DNA from: Desulfotomaculum sp.
GTDB lineage: Bacteria > Bacillota > Desulfotomaculia > Desulfotomaculales > Nap2-2B
Length of the DNA stretch: 7,706 nucleotides
Assembly: GCA_003513005.1 (NCBI GenBank)
Contig: DOTD01000063.1
Span: forward strand, 1-7,706
Direction: 5' to 3'
Shown piece after piece: positions 1-5,805 of this stretch. Position numbers and translations under genes: made by a program. Positions within the stretch are counted from its first letter, which is position 1; each line of letters begins with the position of its first letter. The notes under the pieces were generated by a model that worked only from the letters and a program-made list of their open reading frames with translations, was not told the origin of the DNA and ran no database searches.

Positions 1-47
1 GTCAGTTTACGTGGGCAGTCACAGCTTGACTAATAAAAAGACCATTT
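1..47. other. unassigned left edge upstream of the lysA fragment
   Basis: These bases do not encode the part of diaminopimelate decarboxylase expected just before the fragment that follows. The lysA frame has a stop (TGA) at 27-29, and neither other forward frame gives recognisable decarboxylase sequence. I see no ribosome binding site, promoter or repeat here. The stretch is best read as foreign sequence on the far side of a breakpoint. Confidence 0.4.
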
Positions 48-908
48 GTGAATAATGTTATAAACGCTATAATGGATACTCCCGGTGAAGCAAAATATGG
101 TTTTACACGTGAGCAGCTGACTGAGGGATTCATGATACTTCGGGAAAAGGGAGTGCGGCATTTTGGATTACATGCATTCTTAACAAGCAATACACTGGCA
201 AATGAATACTATCCTGTACTTGCAAGAATTCTATTTGAAACTGCTGTTGAGTTAAAACGTGAAACAGACGCTCATATTGCATTTATAAATCTCTCAGGGG
301 GAATTGGTATTCCTTATCGTCCGGAGCAGCAGCCTGCCGATATTTTCGCAGTTGGACAAGGTGTTAAAAAGGCATACGAGGAGACTTTAGTTCCGGAAGG
401 AATGGGTGATGTTGCCCTATATACTGAACTTGGCAGATTTATGCTGGGTCCGCATGGCTGTCTTGTCACAACGGCCATTCATGAAAAACACATATACAAG
501 GAATATATTGGATTGGATGCATGCGCAGCAAATCTTATGCGTCCTGCAATGTATGGCGCATACCATCATATTACGGTTATGGGTAAGGAAAATGAACCCT
601 GTGACTATAAATATGATGTTACCGGTGGCTTATGTGAGAATAATGATAAGTTTGCAATTGACCGTATGCTGCCCAAAATTAATCTTGGAGATTTTGTAGT
701 AATACATGATACAGGAGCACATGGATATGCAATGGGTTATAATTATAATGGTAAGCTGTGTTCTGCAGAAGTTCTTCTAAAAGAGGACGGATCAACTGAA
801 TTAATACGCCGGGCAGAAACACCCGCCGATTATTTTGCAACCTTTGATTTTGAGGATAATTTTAAAACAAGTTTATATAGCAAGTATCCGCATATTTTCA
901 ACGCTTAA
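48..908 (+). pseudogene. lysA: diaminopimelate decarboxylase, N-terminally truncated
   Basis: Fold-type III PLP decarboxylase. The family converts meso-diaminopimelate to L-lysine in the cytoplasm, the last step of lysine synthesis. The open frame gives 286 residues against roughly 420 for the family. Seen here: a phosphate-binding glycine loop SGGIGIPY (residues 83-90), the ELGR block (127-130), the ANLMRPAMYGAYHH region (161-174), the active-site cysteine block CENND (196-200, the CESGD equivalent) and the GAHGYAMGYNYN tail motif (223-234). The N-terminal part of the barrel, which carries the lysine that forms the Schiff base with PLP, is absent. The upstream frame is closed by a stop at 27, so this is not just an edge effect. 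The GTG at 48 is only the first available start and has no clear ribosome binding site. The product should be inactive. Base composition is AT-richer than the cluster that follows. A related fold-III decarboxylase is possible, but LysA is the best match. Confidence 0.82.
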
Positions 909-920
909 GCATATATGATT
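880..920. other. breakpoint joining lysA 3' end to cobW interior
   Basis: The lysA frame stops at 906-908. CobW-type homology begins at about 917 in another frame, in the middle of its conserved ENxFGE block (only DFGE remains). The approximately 40 residues that normally precede this block, including the GxxGxGKT P-loop, are nowhere upstream: the CobW frame is closed by a TAG at 878-880. No spacer, promoter or ribosome binding site separates the genes. I infer a deletion or rearrangement junction, or an assembly join, at about 905-917. Confidence 0.6.
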
Positions 921-1777
921 TTGGTGAGATAAGCGTTGACGCCGCCCTGCTGAAGTCGGGCGGCGTTGAAGTAAAAGAAATCAATTCCGGGTGCATCTGC
1001 TGCAGCCTGTCGGGTGATTTTGTAAAAGCCCTGAAAGAACTCCTCAGCCGCTTCCACCCGGACAAAATTATTATAGAACCCTCGGGCGTAGGCAAGCTGT
1101 CGGATATCATGAAAGCGTGTTCAGACCCGCGTATTCATCCGTTGGCGCAAGTTAAGGCCAAAATTACGGTCGTGGATGTGAAACGCTGCAAGATGTATCT
1201 TGACAACTTTGGCGAGTTTTTTGAAGATCAAATTGAAAATGCCGATACTATTTTGCTCAGCCGTACCGGGGATTTCCCCGGAAAGGTAAACGACGCTCAT
1301 GAGTTGATTAAAATACTGAATGCGCGTTCCGCTGTCTTTTCCAAACCCTGGAGCCAAATAACCGCCGCCGAAATCCTGCACCCGCGTCAGGAGCGTCCTG
1401 CGCACGGGGAACACTGCGGCCATACTCACGGCAGCGGGTGCGATCATCACGGCGCTCACGATCATGAAGGCGGCGGAGATTGTGACCGCGACCACGGCCA
1501 TTCAGCCGAGGATGTCTTTGATACTGTTACCGTTTATACGGACCGCAAATTTACAATTGAGGACTTGAAGTCTCGTATATATAAACTGGAGCGCAATCAA
1601 TCCGGGACCGTCCTTCGTGCCAAAGGTATTGTTCGCGGAGTAAACGGATATATGAATCTGCAGTATCTCCCCGGGGATTTAAAGATCACAAACTGCCTTG
1701 CAAGGGGTGATATGCTGTGTTTTACCGGCAGGAATCTGGACAGGCAGGAATTGATTAGGCTCTTTGGCGGGAAGTGA
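911..1777 (+). pseudogene. CobW/COG0523 metallochaperone GTPase lacking its P-loop
   Basis: COG0523 G3E-family GTPases deliver metals such as zinc or cobalt in the cytoplasm. Homology starts at about 917 (DFGEISVDAALL) and includes the metal-binding CxCC motif GCICCSLSG (cysteine codons within 992-1003), the EPSGVG block (1076-1093), the QIENAD helix, and SRTGD (1259-1273) where classical GTPases have NKxD. A loop at 1403-1501 has 10 His and 3 Cys in 33 residues, a probable metal reservoir. A CobW C-terminal domain follows to the stop. The Walker A segment is missing. The frame has no ATG, GTG or TTG start before ATG 1109, and starting there would also drop CxCC and EPSG, so I call it a pseudogene. 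The stop overlaps the next gene by 4 bases (GTGA, 1774-1777), showing a formerly coupled operon. Confidence 0.75.
1403..1501 (+). other. His/Cys/Asp-rich metal-binding loop of the CobW protein
   Basis: This 33-codon segment encodes HGEHCGHTHG followed by further HH, HDH and DHGH clusters, with ten histidines and three cysteines. Loops of this kind lie between the GTPase and C-terminal domains in many COG0523 proteins and bind Zn, Co or Ni. It supports a metal-handling role for the cluster but does not identify the metal. Confidence 0.8.
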
Positions 1778-3372
1778 GGCTCTTGCATATACCCGTCTAT
1801 GTTGTAACCGGTTTCCTGGACGCCGGGAAAACAACGCTCCTTAATAAACTGCTTAATGACCGGGAACTGCGGGATGCGCAGATGCTCGTACTCCAGTTTG
1901 AATCCGGCGAAGAGGAGTTCAGCAGTAAATACAGCAATTGCAGCGTGATGAATTTTCTTGCGCGGGCGTTGGAACAGAATCCGGAACAGGTAATAGAGCA
2001 AGTCCGCGATTATCTGCTTAACAATCCGGTGGACGAGATCTGGGTCGAGTGGAACGGTGTTGTACCGTTTGCCCGGCTGCAGGCTTTATTTTTACATCCG
2101 TCTTTATATCGCCTCTGTCGTATTGAGAAGGTAATGCACCTGGCGGATGCCGGTATGTTGGAAAAGCTGTTGGGGAAAACAGGCTGGGCGCTGCCCGAAC
2201 AGGCGGCGGGCTGCGATTTTGCGGTTGTAAGAGGTGTGCGCTCCGGCAGGGATTATTATCGCGTCAGAAATATTCTGCGCGGTCTCAATCCAGGCGTAAA
2301 GCTGCTTGACATCAGACAAACCGGAAGCATTTATCGCGAAGTCTACAGTAAAAGGGGCCGCCCGGTCAACACATTCTGCGGCGGGATCCTTTTATTTATT
2401 GCTCTATATCTTTTAGCGGCGACGGTATTTAAACTTTCCCAGACTCCCGTTAACACAATCATCAATGTATTTTTAGGGATTATGCTTCAGGCTGTTCCTT
2501 TTTTGCTGATTGGTGTGCTGATCTCGTCGATCATTCAGGTTTTTGTAACCAAAGAAGCCATTGAGCGCAGATTTCCCAAAAATCCCGGCTGGGGAATACT
2601 GGCGGCTGTCCTGGGCGGCTTTTGCCTGCCGGTCTGTGACTGCGCCTCGATTCCCATCTTCAGGAGCCTTGTCAGAAAAGGCATTCCAATGTCGGCGGCT
2701 GTTACATTCATGACGGCTGCGCCGGTAATCAACCCGGTTGTTATGTTATCCACCTACTACGCTTTTAACGGCAACCTTCAAATTATTGCCGCACGCGTGG
2801 GGCTTGGTATCGCTGCGTCTGTCTTGATCGGGCTGTGGTTCGCAGTCCGGCCTTCCCGCGCCGGTGCGCTGTCAAGCAGCTTTGACAGTATTATGTGCAG
2901 CTGTGGATGTTACGAAGGGGCGGAAAGCATAATAACATTCAGGGGTAAGGTAAGTTTGTTAATCCGCCATTCGCAGGCGGAGTTTTTCAATTTAGGAAAG
3001 TACCTTATAATTGGAGTGTTTGTCGCCTCGGTTTTTCAGACAACGATTACGAAAGTGATTTCCTATAAAAACGGCACGGATTTTGCTGTTTCACTGCTTG
3101 TGATGATGATCATGGCGTTTCTTTTGTCCCTGTGTTCATCAAGCGATGCGTTTATTGCCCGCAGCTTCGCTTCAAGATTTCCTATGGGAGCCGTTATGGG
3201 ATTTTTAGTTTTTGGCCCAATGATTGATCTTAAATGGTCATTTGGGCATTGGGAAGTTTGCCCCGGCTGTTTTTGCCCCAGCATAAGATCCGGGCGGCGC
3301 ACTGTCTGGTTCTGGCGGTTCCCGTCATGCTTCTTTTGCTTCCCCATACACCGGTCAATACCGCTGATATAA
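1774..3372 (+). CDS. CobW-like GTPase domain fused to COG0701 permease, C-terminus disrupted
   Basis: 532 residues from the GTG at 1774, which overlaps the upstream stop. Residues 1-190 resemble a reduced CobW/COG0523 domain: P-loop GFLDAGKT (13-20) is intact, but there is no CxCC (only a lone Cys56), the EPSG position reads EWNG (92-95), and the G4 region reads AVVRGV (150-155). Residues 200-487 are a polytopic COG0701 (DUF318/ArsP-like, YcgR-type) permease with hydrophobic stretches near 200-220, 229-255, 308-330, 336-357, 408-428, 437-456 and 469-484. It carries the signature LPVCDCASIP (285-294), AAPVINP (315-321) and SLCSSSDAF (452-460). A loop CSCGC (375-379) could bind metal. COG0701 proteins are proposed exporters of metal(loid)s across the inner membrane. 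Homology ends at about residue 487 (MIDLK, nt 3234). The last 45 residues are Trp/Cys/Arg-rich, not membrane-like, and overlap the next gene, so the final helix appears lost. Confidence 0.78.
   Translation: MRLLHIPVYVVTGFLDAGKTTLLNKLLNDRELRDAQMLVLQFESGEEEFSSKYSNCSVMNFLARALEQNPEQVIEQVRDYLLNNPVDEIWVEWNGVVPFARLQALFLHPSLYRLCRIEKVMHLADAGMLEKLLGKTGWALPEQAAGCDFAVVRGVRSGRDYYRVRNILRGLNPGVKLLDIRQTGSIYREVYSKRGRPVNTFCGGILLFIALYLLAATVFKLSQTPVNTIINVFLGIMLQAVPFLLIGVLISSIIQVFVTKEAIERRFPKNPGWGILAAVLGGFCLPVCDCASIPIFRSLVRKGIPMSAAVTFMTAAPVINPVVMLSTYYAFNGNLQIIAARVGLGIAASVLIGLWFAVRPSRAGALSSSFDSIMCSCGCYEGAESIITFRGKVSLLIRHSQAEFFNLGKYLIIGVFVASVFQTTITKVISYKNGTDFAVSLLVMMIMAFLLSLCSSSDAFIARSFASRFPMGAVMGFLVFGPMIDLKWSFGHWEVCPGCFCPSIRSGRRTVWFWRFPSCFFCFPIHRSIPLI
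3220..3372 (+). other. collapsed permease / TIGR03943 junction
   Basis: The permease homology ends with the conserved FGPMIDLK. From there its frame encodes non-membrane sequence to a stop at 3370-3372. The next gene's frame opens with TAA at 3231-3233 immediately followed by ATG 3234, and its product starts inside the TIGR03943 hydrophobic region. The overlap is 139 bases and there is no ribosome binding site ahead of 3234. The simplest reading is one deletion that removed the last permease helix together with the first helices of the partner. Confidence 0.5.
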
Positions 3373-4001
3373 CTTCAGGCTATTTGAACGGAAATACATA
3401 TGCAGGTCTCCCCGGGCAGAGTTCCGCCGGTTTTAAAGCCCCGGCAGGCGGGCCGGATGACCGGTCCGCAAATAATACCGGTAATACACCTTTGGAGGAT
3501 GCGACAGCGCCCGGCAGCAGCGCGGCCGATTCTTCAGAGCCGGCTGTTTCCGGTACGCAGTCCGGCGCGCAGGATAATGTACAGGAGGGCGCGTCTGCGG
3601 TTAACCTGCCCGGTTTGGATGTGAAGAATAAGATAATCACAGTGTCAAATGATGATTTCGGCCTCTGGCTTTCCGAGATATATACGAATAAAAAGAAATA
3701 CAAAGGATATACAGTCATCATGACGGGATTTGTTGTTAAAAACCCTGAAATGATGGCGGAAGACGAATTTGTGCCTGCCCGTCTGATGATGACGTGTTGC
3801 GTGACAGACTTAGCGCCTGCCGGTTTACTCTGCAAATATGAAAAGGCGCCCGAACTAAAGGAAGGTTCATGGGTGACTGTCGAAGGTATCCTCTATATGG
3901 GGAAAGTTAAATATGACGGCACGGAATATGATGAACCCCAGATTTCCGTAACGAAAATTACACCCGCCGGGAAAGTTGACGGCTATGTTTATCCGTATTA
4001 A
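3234..4001 (+). CDS. TIGR03943/DUF1980 (YcgQ-like) permease subunit, probably N-truncated
   Basis: 255 residues from ATG 3234. TIGR03943 proteins are encoded next to COG0701 permeases (ycgQ beside ycgR in Bacillus) and are thought to be their partner subunit. Residues 24-37 form one hydrophobic helix (CLVLAVPVMLLLLP). Residues 50-125 are a long Ser/Ala/Gly/Asp/Pro-rich linker, probably outside the membrane. Residues 133-255 are the OB-like C-terminal domain, with DDFGLWLSEIYTN (140-152), GYTVIMTGFV (158-167), the conserved RLMMTCCVTD (183-192) with its Cys-Cys pair, EGSWVTVEG (210-218) and a YVYPY end (251-255). Family members usually have two more N-terminal helices, which are missing here. 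The start codon lies within the preceding gene without a ribosome binding site, so the true start was probably deleted. Domain assignment is good, but expression and function are doubtful. Confidence 0.72.
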   Translation: MVIWALGSLPRLFLPQHKIRAAHCLVLAVPVMLLLLPHTPVNTADITSGYLNGNTYAGLPGQSSAGFKAPAGGPDDRSANNTGNTPLEDATAPGSSAADSSEPAVSGTQSGAQDNVQEGASAVNLPGLDVKNKIITVSNDDFGLWLSEIYTNKKKYKGYTVIMTGFVVKNPEMMAEDEFVPARLMMTCCVTDLAPAGLLCKYEKAPELKEGSWVTVEGILYMGKVKYDGTEYDEPQISVTKITPAGKVDGYVYPY

Positions 4002-4065
4002 ATAGAAACGCTTCCACTTTTTTGATAAGCTTGCAGCTTGCGGGTAAGTGTTTTTTGAGGAGAAA

Positions 4066-4974
4066 ATGAACAATACACAGCTGACATATACGGCAGGCGC
4101 CCCGGATCAGGATACTTTTCTGCGGGACATACTGTTTTCTAAACTGCTGCTTTCACGCTCCCTGGTCATACGGTTGAAGCAGCAGAGCAAAATAAAGGTG
4201 AACGGGTATACCGCCCGTACTAACTACCGCATCAACGCGGGGGATTTTATAACCGTCGATATGGACTTTACCGAGGAGAACAAGATCGTTCCGGAACCGG
4301 TTCCTATAGAAATCGTTTACGAAGACGAGGACTTCCTGGTGGTGAACAAGCCCGCGGGCATGTCCACTCATCCATCCCGGCAGGGAGGCGCCGGCACTCT
4401 GGCCAACGCGGTAACTTATTACTGGCAGGGGTTGGGAAGGAACACCCTTTTTCGCCCGATAAACCGCCTGGACAGGGACACTTCAGGGCTGGTCCTGATA
4501 GGGAACAGCCAGTTTGCCCACCAGGGCATGTTCAATCGGAAGAAGTCCCGCAGCATTAAGCGGCAATATGCTGCTCTGGTAGAGGGAGCAGTGGCAGAGG
4601 ACAGCGACCGTATTGACCAGTCAATCGCCCGGCTGGATGATAAAAGGCGCAAAAGAATAGTCCATCCGGACGGTCAGCCTGCAGTCACCCATTATCAGGT
4701 GCTTGAGAGATATCCTGAACACACCCTGCTGTCGCTGGAACTGGAGACCGGGCGCACCCATCAGATAAGGGTGCACTTAAGCTTTCTAGGGCACCCGGTA
4801 TGCGGGGACCTGCTCTACGGGTGTGCGTCACCATTAATAGATCGACAGGCGCTGCACGCCGGCCGGATGTGCTTCATCCACCCCCGCAGCGGAAGAGAAG
4901 TAATTCTGGAAGTTCCCCTGCCGGCAGACATCCAAACGGCTGTTGACCGGCTGAAGGCGCATTCCCCAACTTGA
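4066..4974 (+). CDS. RluA-family 23S rRNA pseudouridine synthase (RluD-like)
   Basis: 302 residues, full length for the family. It isomerises specific uridines in rRNA (or tRNA) to pseudouridine in the cytoplasm. The N-terminal 75 residues form an S4-type RNA-binding domain with LLSRSLVIRLKQQSKIKVNG (28-47). The catalytic domain begins with VYEDEDFLVVNKPAGMSTHP (84-103). It carries the catalytic motif NRLDRDTSGL (133-142, nucleophile Asp136; Asn replaces the common His) and the ETGRTHQIRVHLSFLGHPV block (227-245). I chose ATG 4066, with GAGGAG at 4057-4062 just upstream. An in-frame GTG at 4048 would place that site inside the gene. It follows the metal cluster after a 64-base gap but is functionally unrelated. 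Exact target uridines cannot be told from the sequence. It is one of the clearly intact genes in the window. Confidence 0.93.
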   Translation: MNNTQLTYTAGAPDQDTFLRDILFSKLLLSRSLVIRLKQQSKIKVNGYTARTNYRINAGDFITVDMDFTEENKIVPEPVPIEIVYEDEDFLVVNKPAGMSTHPSRQGGAGTLANAVTYYWQGLGRNTLFRPINRLDRDTSGLVLIGNSQFAHQGMFNRKKSRSIKRQYAALVEGAVAEDSDRIDQSIARLDDKRRKRIVHPDGQPAVTHYQVLERYPEHTLLSLELETGRTHQIRVHLSFLGHPVCGDLLYGCASPLIDRQALHAGRMCFIHPRSGREVILEVPLPADIQTAVDRLKAHSPT

Positions 4975-4980
4975 AGAAAA

Positions 4981-5009
4981 AGGCGCCTTAGAAAGGGGCG
5001 CTTATTTTG
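4981..5009 (+). terminator. weak hairpin just after the pseudouridine synthase
   Basis: A stem of GCGCC (4983-4987) pairing with GGCGC (4997-5001), extended by AU and GU pairs on both sides around an AGAAA loop, is followed by TTATTTT. It begins six bases after the stop codon. The T-tract is short, so this is at most a first-stage or partial terminator. Confidence 0.45.
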
Positions 5010-5025
5010 GAATTTGTAATAAAGA

Positions 5026-5063
5026 AGGCTTCCCTGGAAAACTTCCGGGAGAGCCTGTTTTTA
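5026..5063. terminator. strong rho-independent terminator between convergent genes
   Basis: A GGCT-TCCC-GGAA arm (5027-5039, with T5035 bulged) pairs with TTCC-GGGA-AGCC (5043-5055, with G5051 bulged) around an AAC loop. A5026-T5056 closes the stem, and TTTTT follows at 5058-5062. On the minus strand the exit is TCTTTATT, moderately T-rich. It therefore terminates the pseudouridine synthase transcript and probably also the convergent zinc-ribbon gene. Confidence 0.82.
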
Positions 5064-5067
5064 CTTC

Positions 5068-5095
5068 TAGATAAGATATATATAGATAAGATATA
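5068..5095. repeat. 13-bp direct repeat, 15-bp period
   Basis: TAGATAAGATATA occurs at 5068-5080 and again at 5083-5095, separated by TA. It lies in the AT-rich gap between the terminator and the 3' end of the zinc-ribbon gene. It is probably slippage-generated; no function is evident. Confidence 0.6.
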
Positions 5096-5111
5096 AAATG
5101 TGGCTTGTATA

Positions 5112-5531
5112 TTATTGTAACGGTTTGCCGCAACTCTTGCAGAATTTAGCCCCGGGGGATGATTCCTGGCCGCATTCGGCGCAAAAGACCTTTTCAACGG
5201 TTGTTTCTGTTGAGGAAGTTGTCTGAGCTTCGTTGGAGGTTGATGGTTCAACTTCCTTCTGTAATTTTACCTCAATAGCCTCAATCTGGTTTTCTAAATC
5301 CTTTATTTCACTATATATTTCTTCCAGGGCGGATGTATCGGCGGGAGTATTTTGTTTATATGCCTCATAAACAATGCCGCCAATTTCAGTTTTTTTATCT
5401 TTGATTTTTCCTTCAAGCTGGCTTTTGTGTAATTTAAGTTTTCCGGCTTCCAGCATGTCGGCTGACTTGGAACCGACTGTAGTGGCCGTATCCTTTACTA
5501 CATCGCCTATCTTTTTTAAAAAGCTCACCAT
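5112..5531 (-). CDS. coiled-coil protein with C-terminal zinc ribbon
   Basis: 139 residues. An amphipathic, Lys-rich N-terminus (FLKKIGDVVKDTATTVGSKS, 4-23) leads into a long predicted coiled coil (about 24-92, heptad-like Leu/Ile/Lys/Glu with a short break near 60-67). A Ser/Thr/Glu linker (94-114) follows, then a zinc ribbon with CAEC (117-120) and CKSC (131-134), ending GKPLQ. There is no signal peptide or clear membrane helix. Proteins of this layout are common in Clostridia and are annotated only as zinc-ribbon domain proteins; the function is unknown, and the ribbon may mediate nucleic-acid or protein contacts. The start ATG (complement of 5529-5531) has GAAAGGGGG on the minus strand at 5535-5543 as ribosome binding site, with good spacing. 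It converges on the pseudouridine synthase across a shared terminator. Confidence 0.85.
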   Translation of the reverse strand: MVSFLKKIGDVVKDTATTVGSKSADMLEAGKLKLHKSQLEGKIKDKKTEIGGIVYEAYKQNTPADTSALEEIYSEIKDLENQIEAIEVKLQKEVEPSTSNEAQTTSSTETTVEKVFCAECGQESSPGAKFCKSCGKPLQ

Positions 5532-5534
5532 GGC

Positions 5535-5543
5535 GCCCCCTTT
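5535..5543 (-). promoter_or_regulatory. ribosome binding site of the zinc-ribbon gene
   Basis: On the minus strand this reads GAAAGGGGG, three bases upstream of the ATG codon at 5531-5529. It is G-rich rather than the canonical AGGAGG but is the only purine tract near this start, and it supports the ATG choice. Confidence 0.6.
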
Positions 5544-5585
5544 CTTTTATATAAGTAATACTTAAGGTTTTCATTACCTGGAGTT

Positions 5586-5696
5586 TTATTTCAACAAAAA
5601 ACGATGAATTCCTGCAGACAGTTTTTTAAGAGGTTTGAAGAAGACCTTCTTTTTCCTGACTTCTTTAGAAGCATGTGCAGCAGCTAATTCAGGCAA
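5586..5696 (-). CDS. possible 36-aa basic small protein (low confidence)
   Basis: In the otherwise empty gap, the minus strand has an open frame from TTG (5696-5694) to TAA (5588-5586) encoding 36 residues. It begins PELAAAHASKEVRKKK and ends GIHRFLLK. The composition is strongly basic (nine Lys, two Arg) with an amphipathic second half, and the residue pattern looks protein-like. Against it: the start is TTG with only GAGG directly abutting it, the length is short, and I recognise no family. It lies 54 bases upstream of the zinc-ribbon gene on the same strand and could be co-transcribed. It may instead be the tail of a decayed gene. Confidence 0.25.
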   Translation of the reverse strand: MPELAAAHASKEVRKKKVFFKPLKKLSAGIHRFLLK

Positions 5697-5701
5697 ACCT
5701 C
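5630..5701. repeat. 8-bp inverted repeat with 56-nt loop
   Basis: GAGGTTTG at 5630-5637 is exactly complementary to CAAACCTC at 5694-5701. The arms bracket almost the whole of the possible minus-strand small ORF. An AAGAA-GACC-TTCTT mini-hairpin sits inside. It could be a structured transcript or chance; the loop is long and the arms only 8 bp. Confidence 0.3.
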
Positions 5702-5736
5702 ATGTCCAACCCGTCAATTTTTTAATAATAATCTTA

Positions 5737-5765
5737 TTGCGCTTTGAGATATGGTAAGGTATAAT
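5737..5765 (+). promoter_or_regulatory. sigma-A-type promoter for ferredoxin-reductase pair
   Basis: A perfect -10 box TATAAT at 5760-5765 lies exactly 17 bases downstream of a weak -35 box TTGCGC at 5737-5742 (three of six bases match TTGACA). The predicted start of transcription is near 5772, giving a leader of about 150 bases ahead of the ferredoxin start. The poor -35 suggests activator help or low basal strength. No competing promoter of similar quality is seen in the gap on the plus strand. Confidence 0.65.
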
Positions 5766-5768
5766 CAA

Positions 5769-5784
5769 ATGAGCATATGTTCAT
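5769..5784 (+). promoter_or_regulatory. ArsR/SmtB-like operator over the transcription start
   Basis: ATGAGCATATGTTCAT is a 16-bp inverted repeat with one mismatched pair (G5773 against T5780). It has the TGA-CA-TA-TG-TCA shape of ArsR/SmtB-family operators such as those of zinc and cadmium sensors. It sits four bases downstream of the -10 box and covers the predicted transcription start, the usual position for a repressor. No ArsR-family gene lies in the window, so the regulator, if real, acts from elsewhere. Confidence 0.55.
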
Positions 5785-5805
5785 ATAATTGATGAATATA
5801 TATGC

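Noticed and set aside
1259..1273. SRTGD in place of NKxD taken as a mutation in the CobW GTPase
   Set aside because: From memory, clostridial COG0523 proteins often have SRT-type sequences at this position, so it is more likely a subgroup feature than damage.
1121..1501. 126-codon minus-strand open frame opposite the CobW gene
   Set aside because: It is antisense to a well-conserved COG0523 domain and its His-rich loop. The Ala/Val-rich translation is what such codons give in reverse, and it has no family resemblance.
1597..2001. 134-codon minus-strand open frame
   Set aside because: It spans the antisense of two genes with clear conserved motifs (CobW C-terminal domain and P-loop), so it is a shadow frame.
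3380..3835. 151-codon minus-strand open frame
   Set aside because: It lies opposite the linker and OB-like domain of the TIGR03943 protein. The linker's GC-rich low complexity keeps the reverse frame open by chance.
4048..4065. GTG 4048 as start of the pseudouridine synthase
   Set aside because: No Shine-Dalgarno site precedes it. The GAGGAG at 4057-4062 fits ATG 4066 better, even though the spacing is short.
5068..5095. CRISPR or other array
   Set aside because: Only two 13-bp copies with a 2-bp gap, no spacers and no cas genes.
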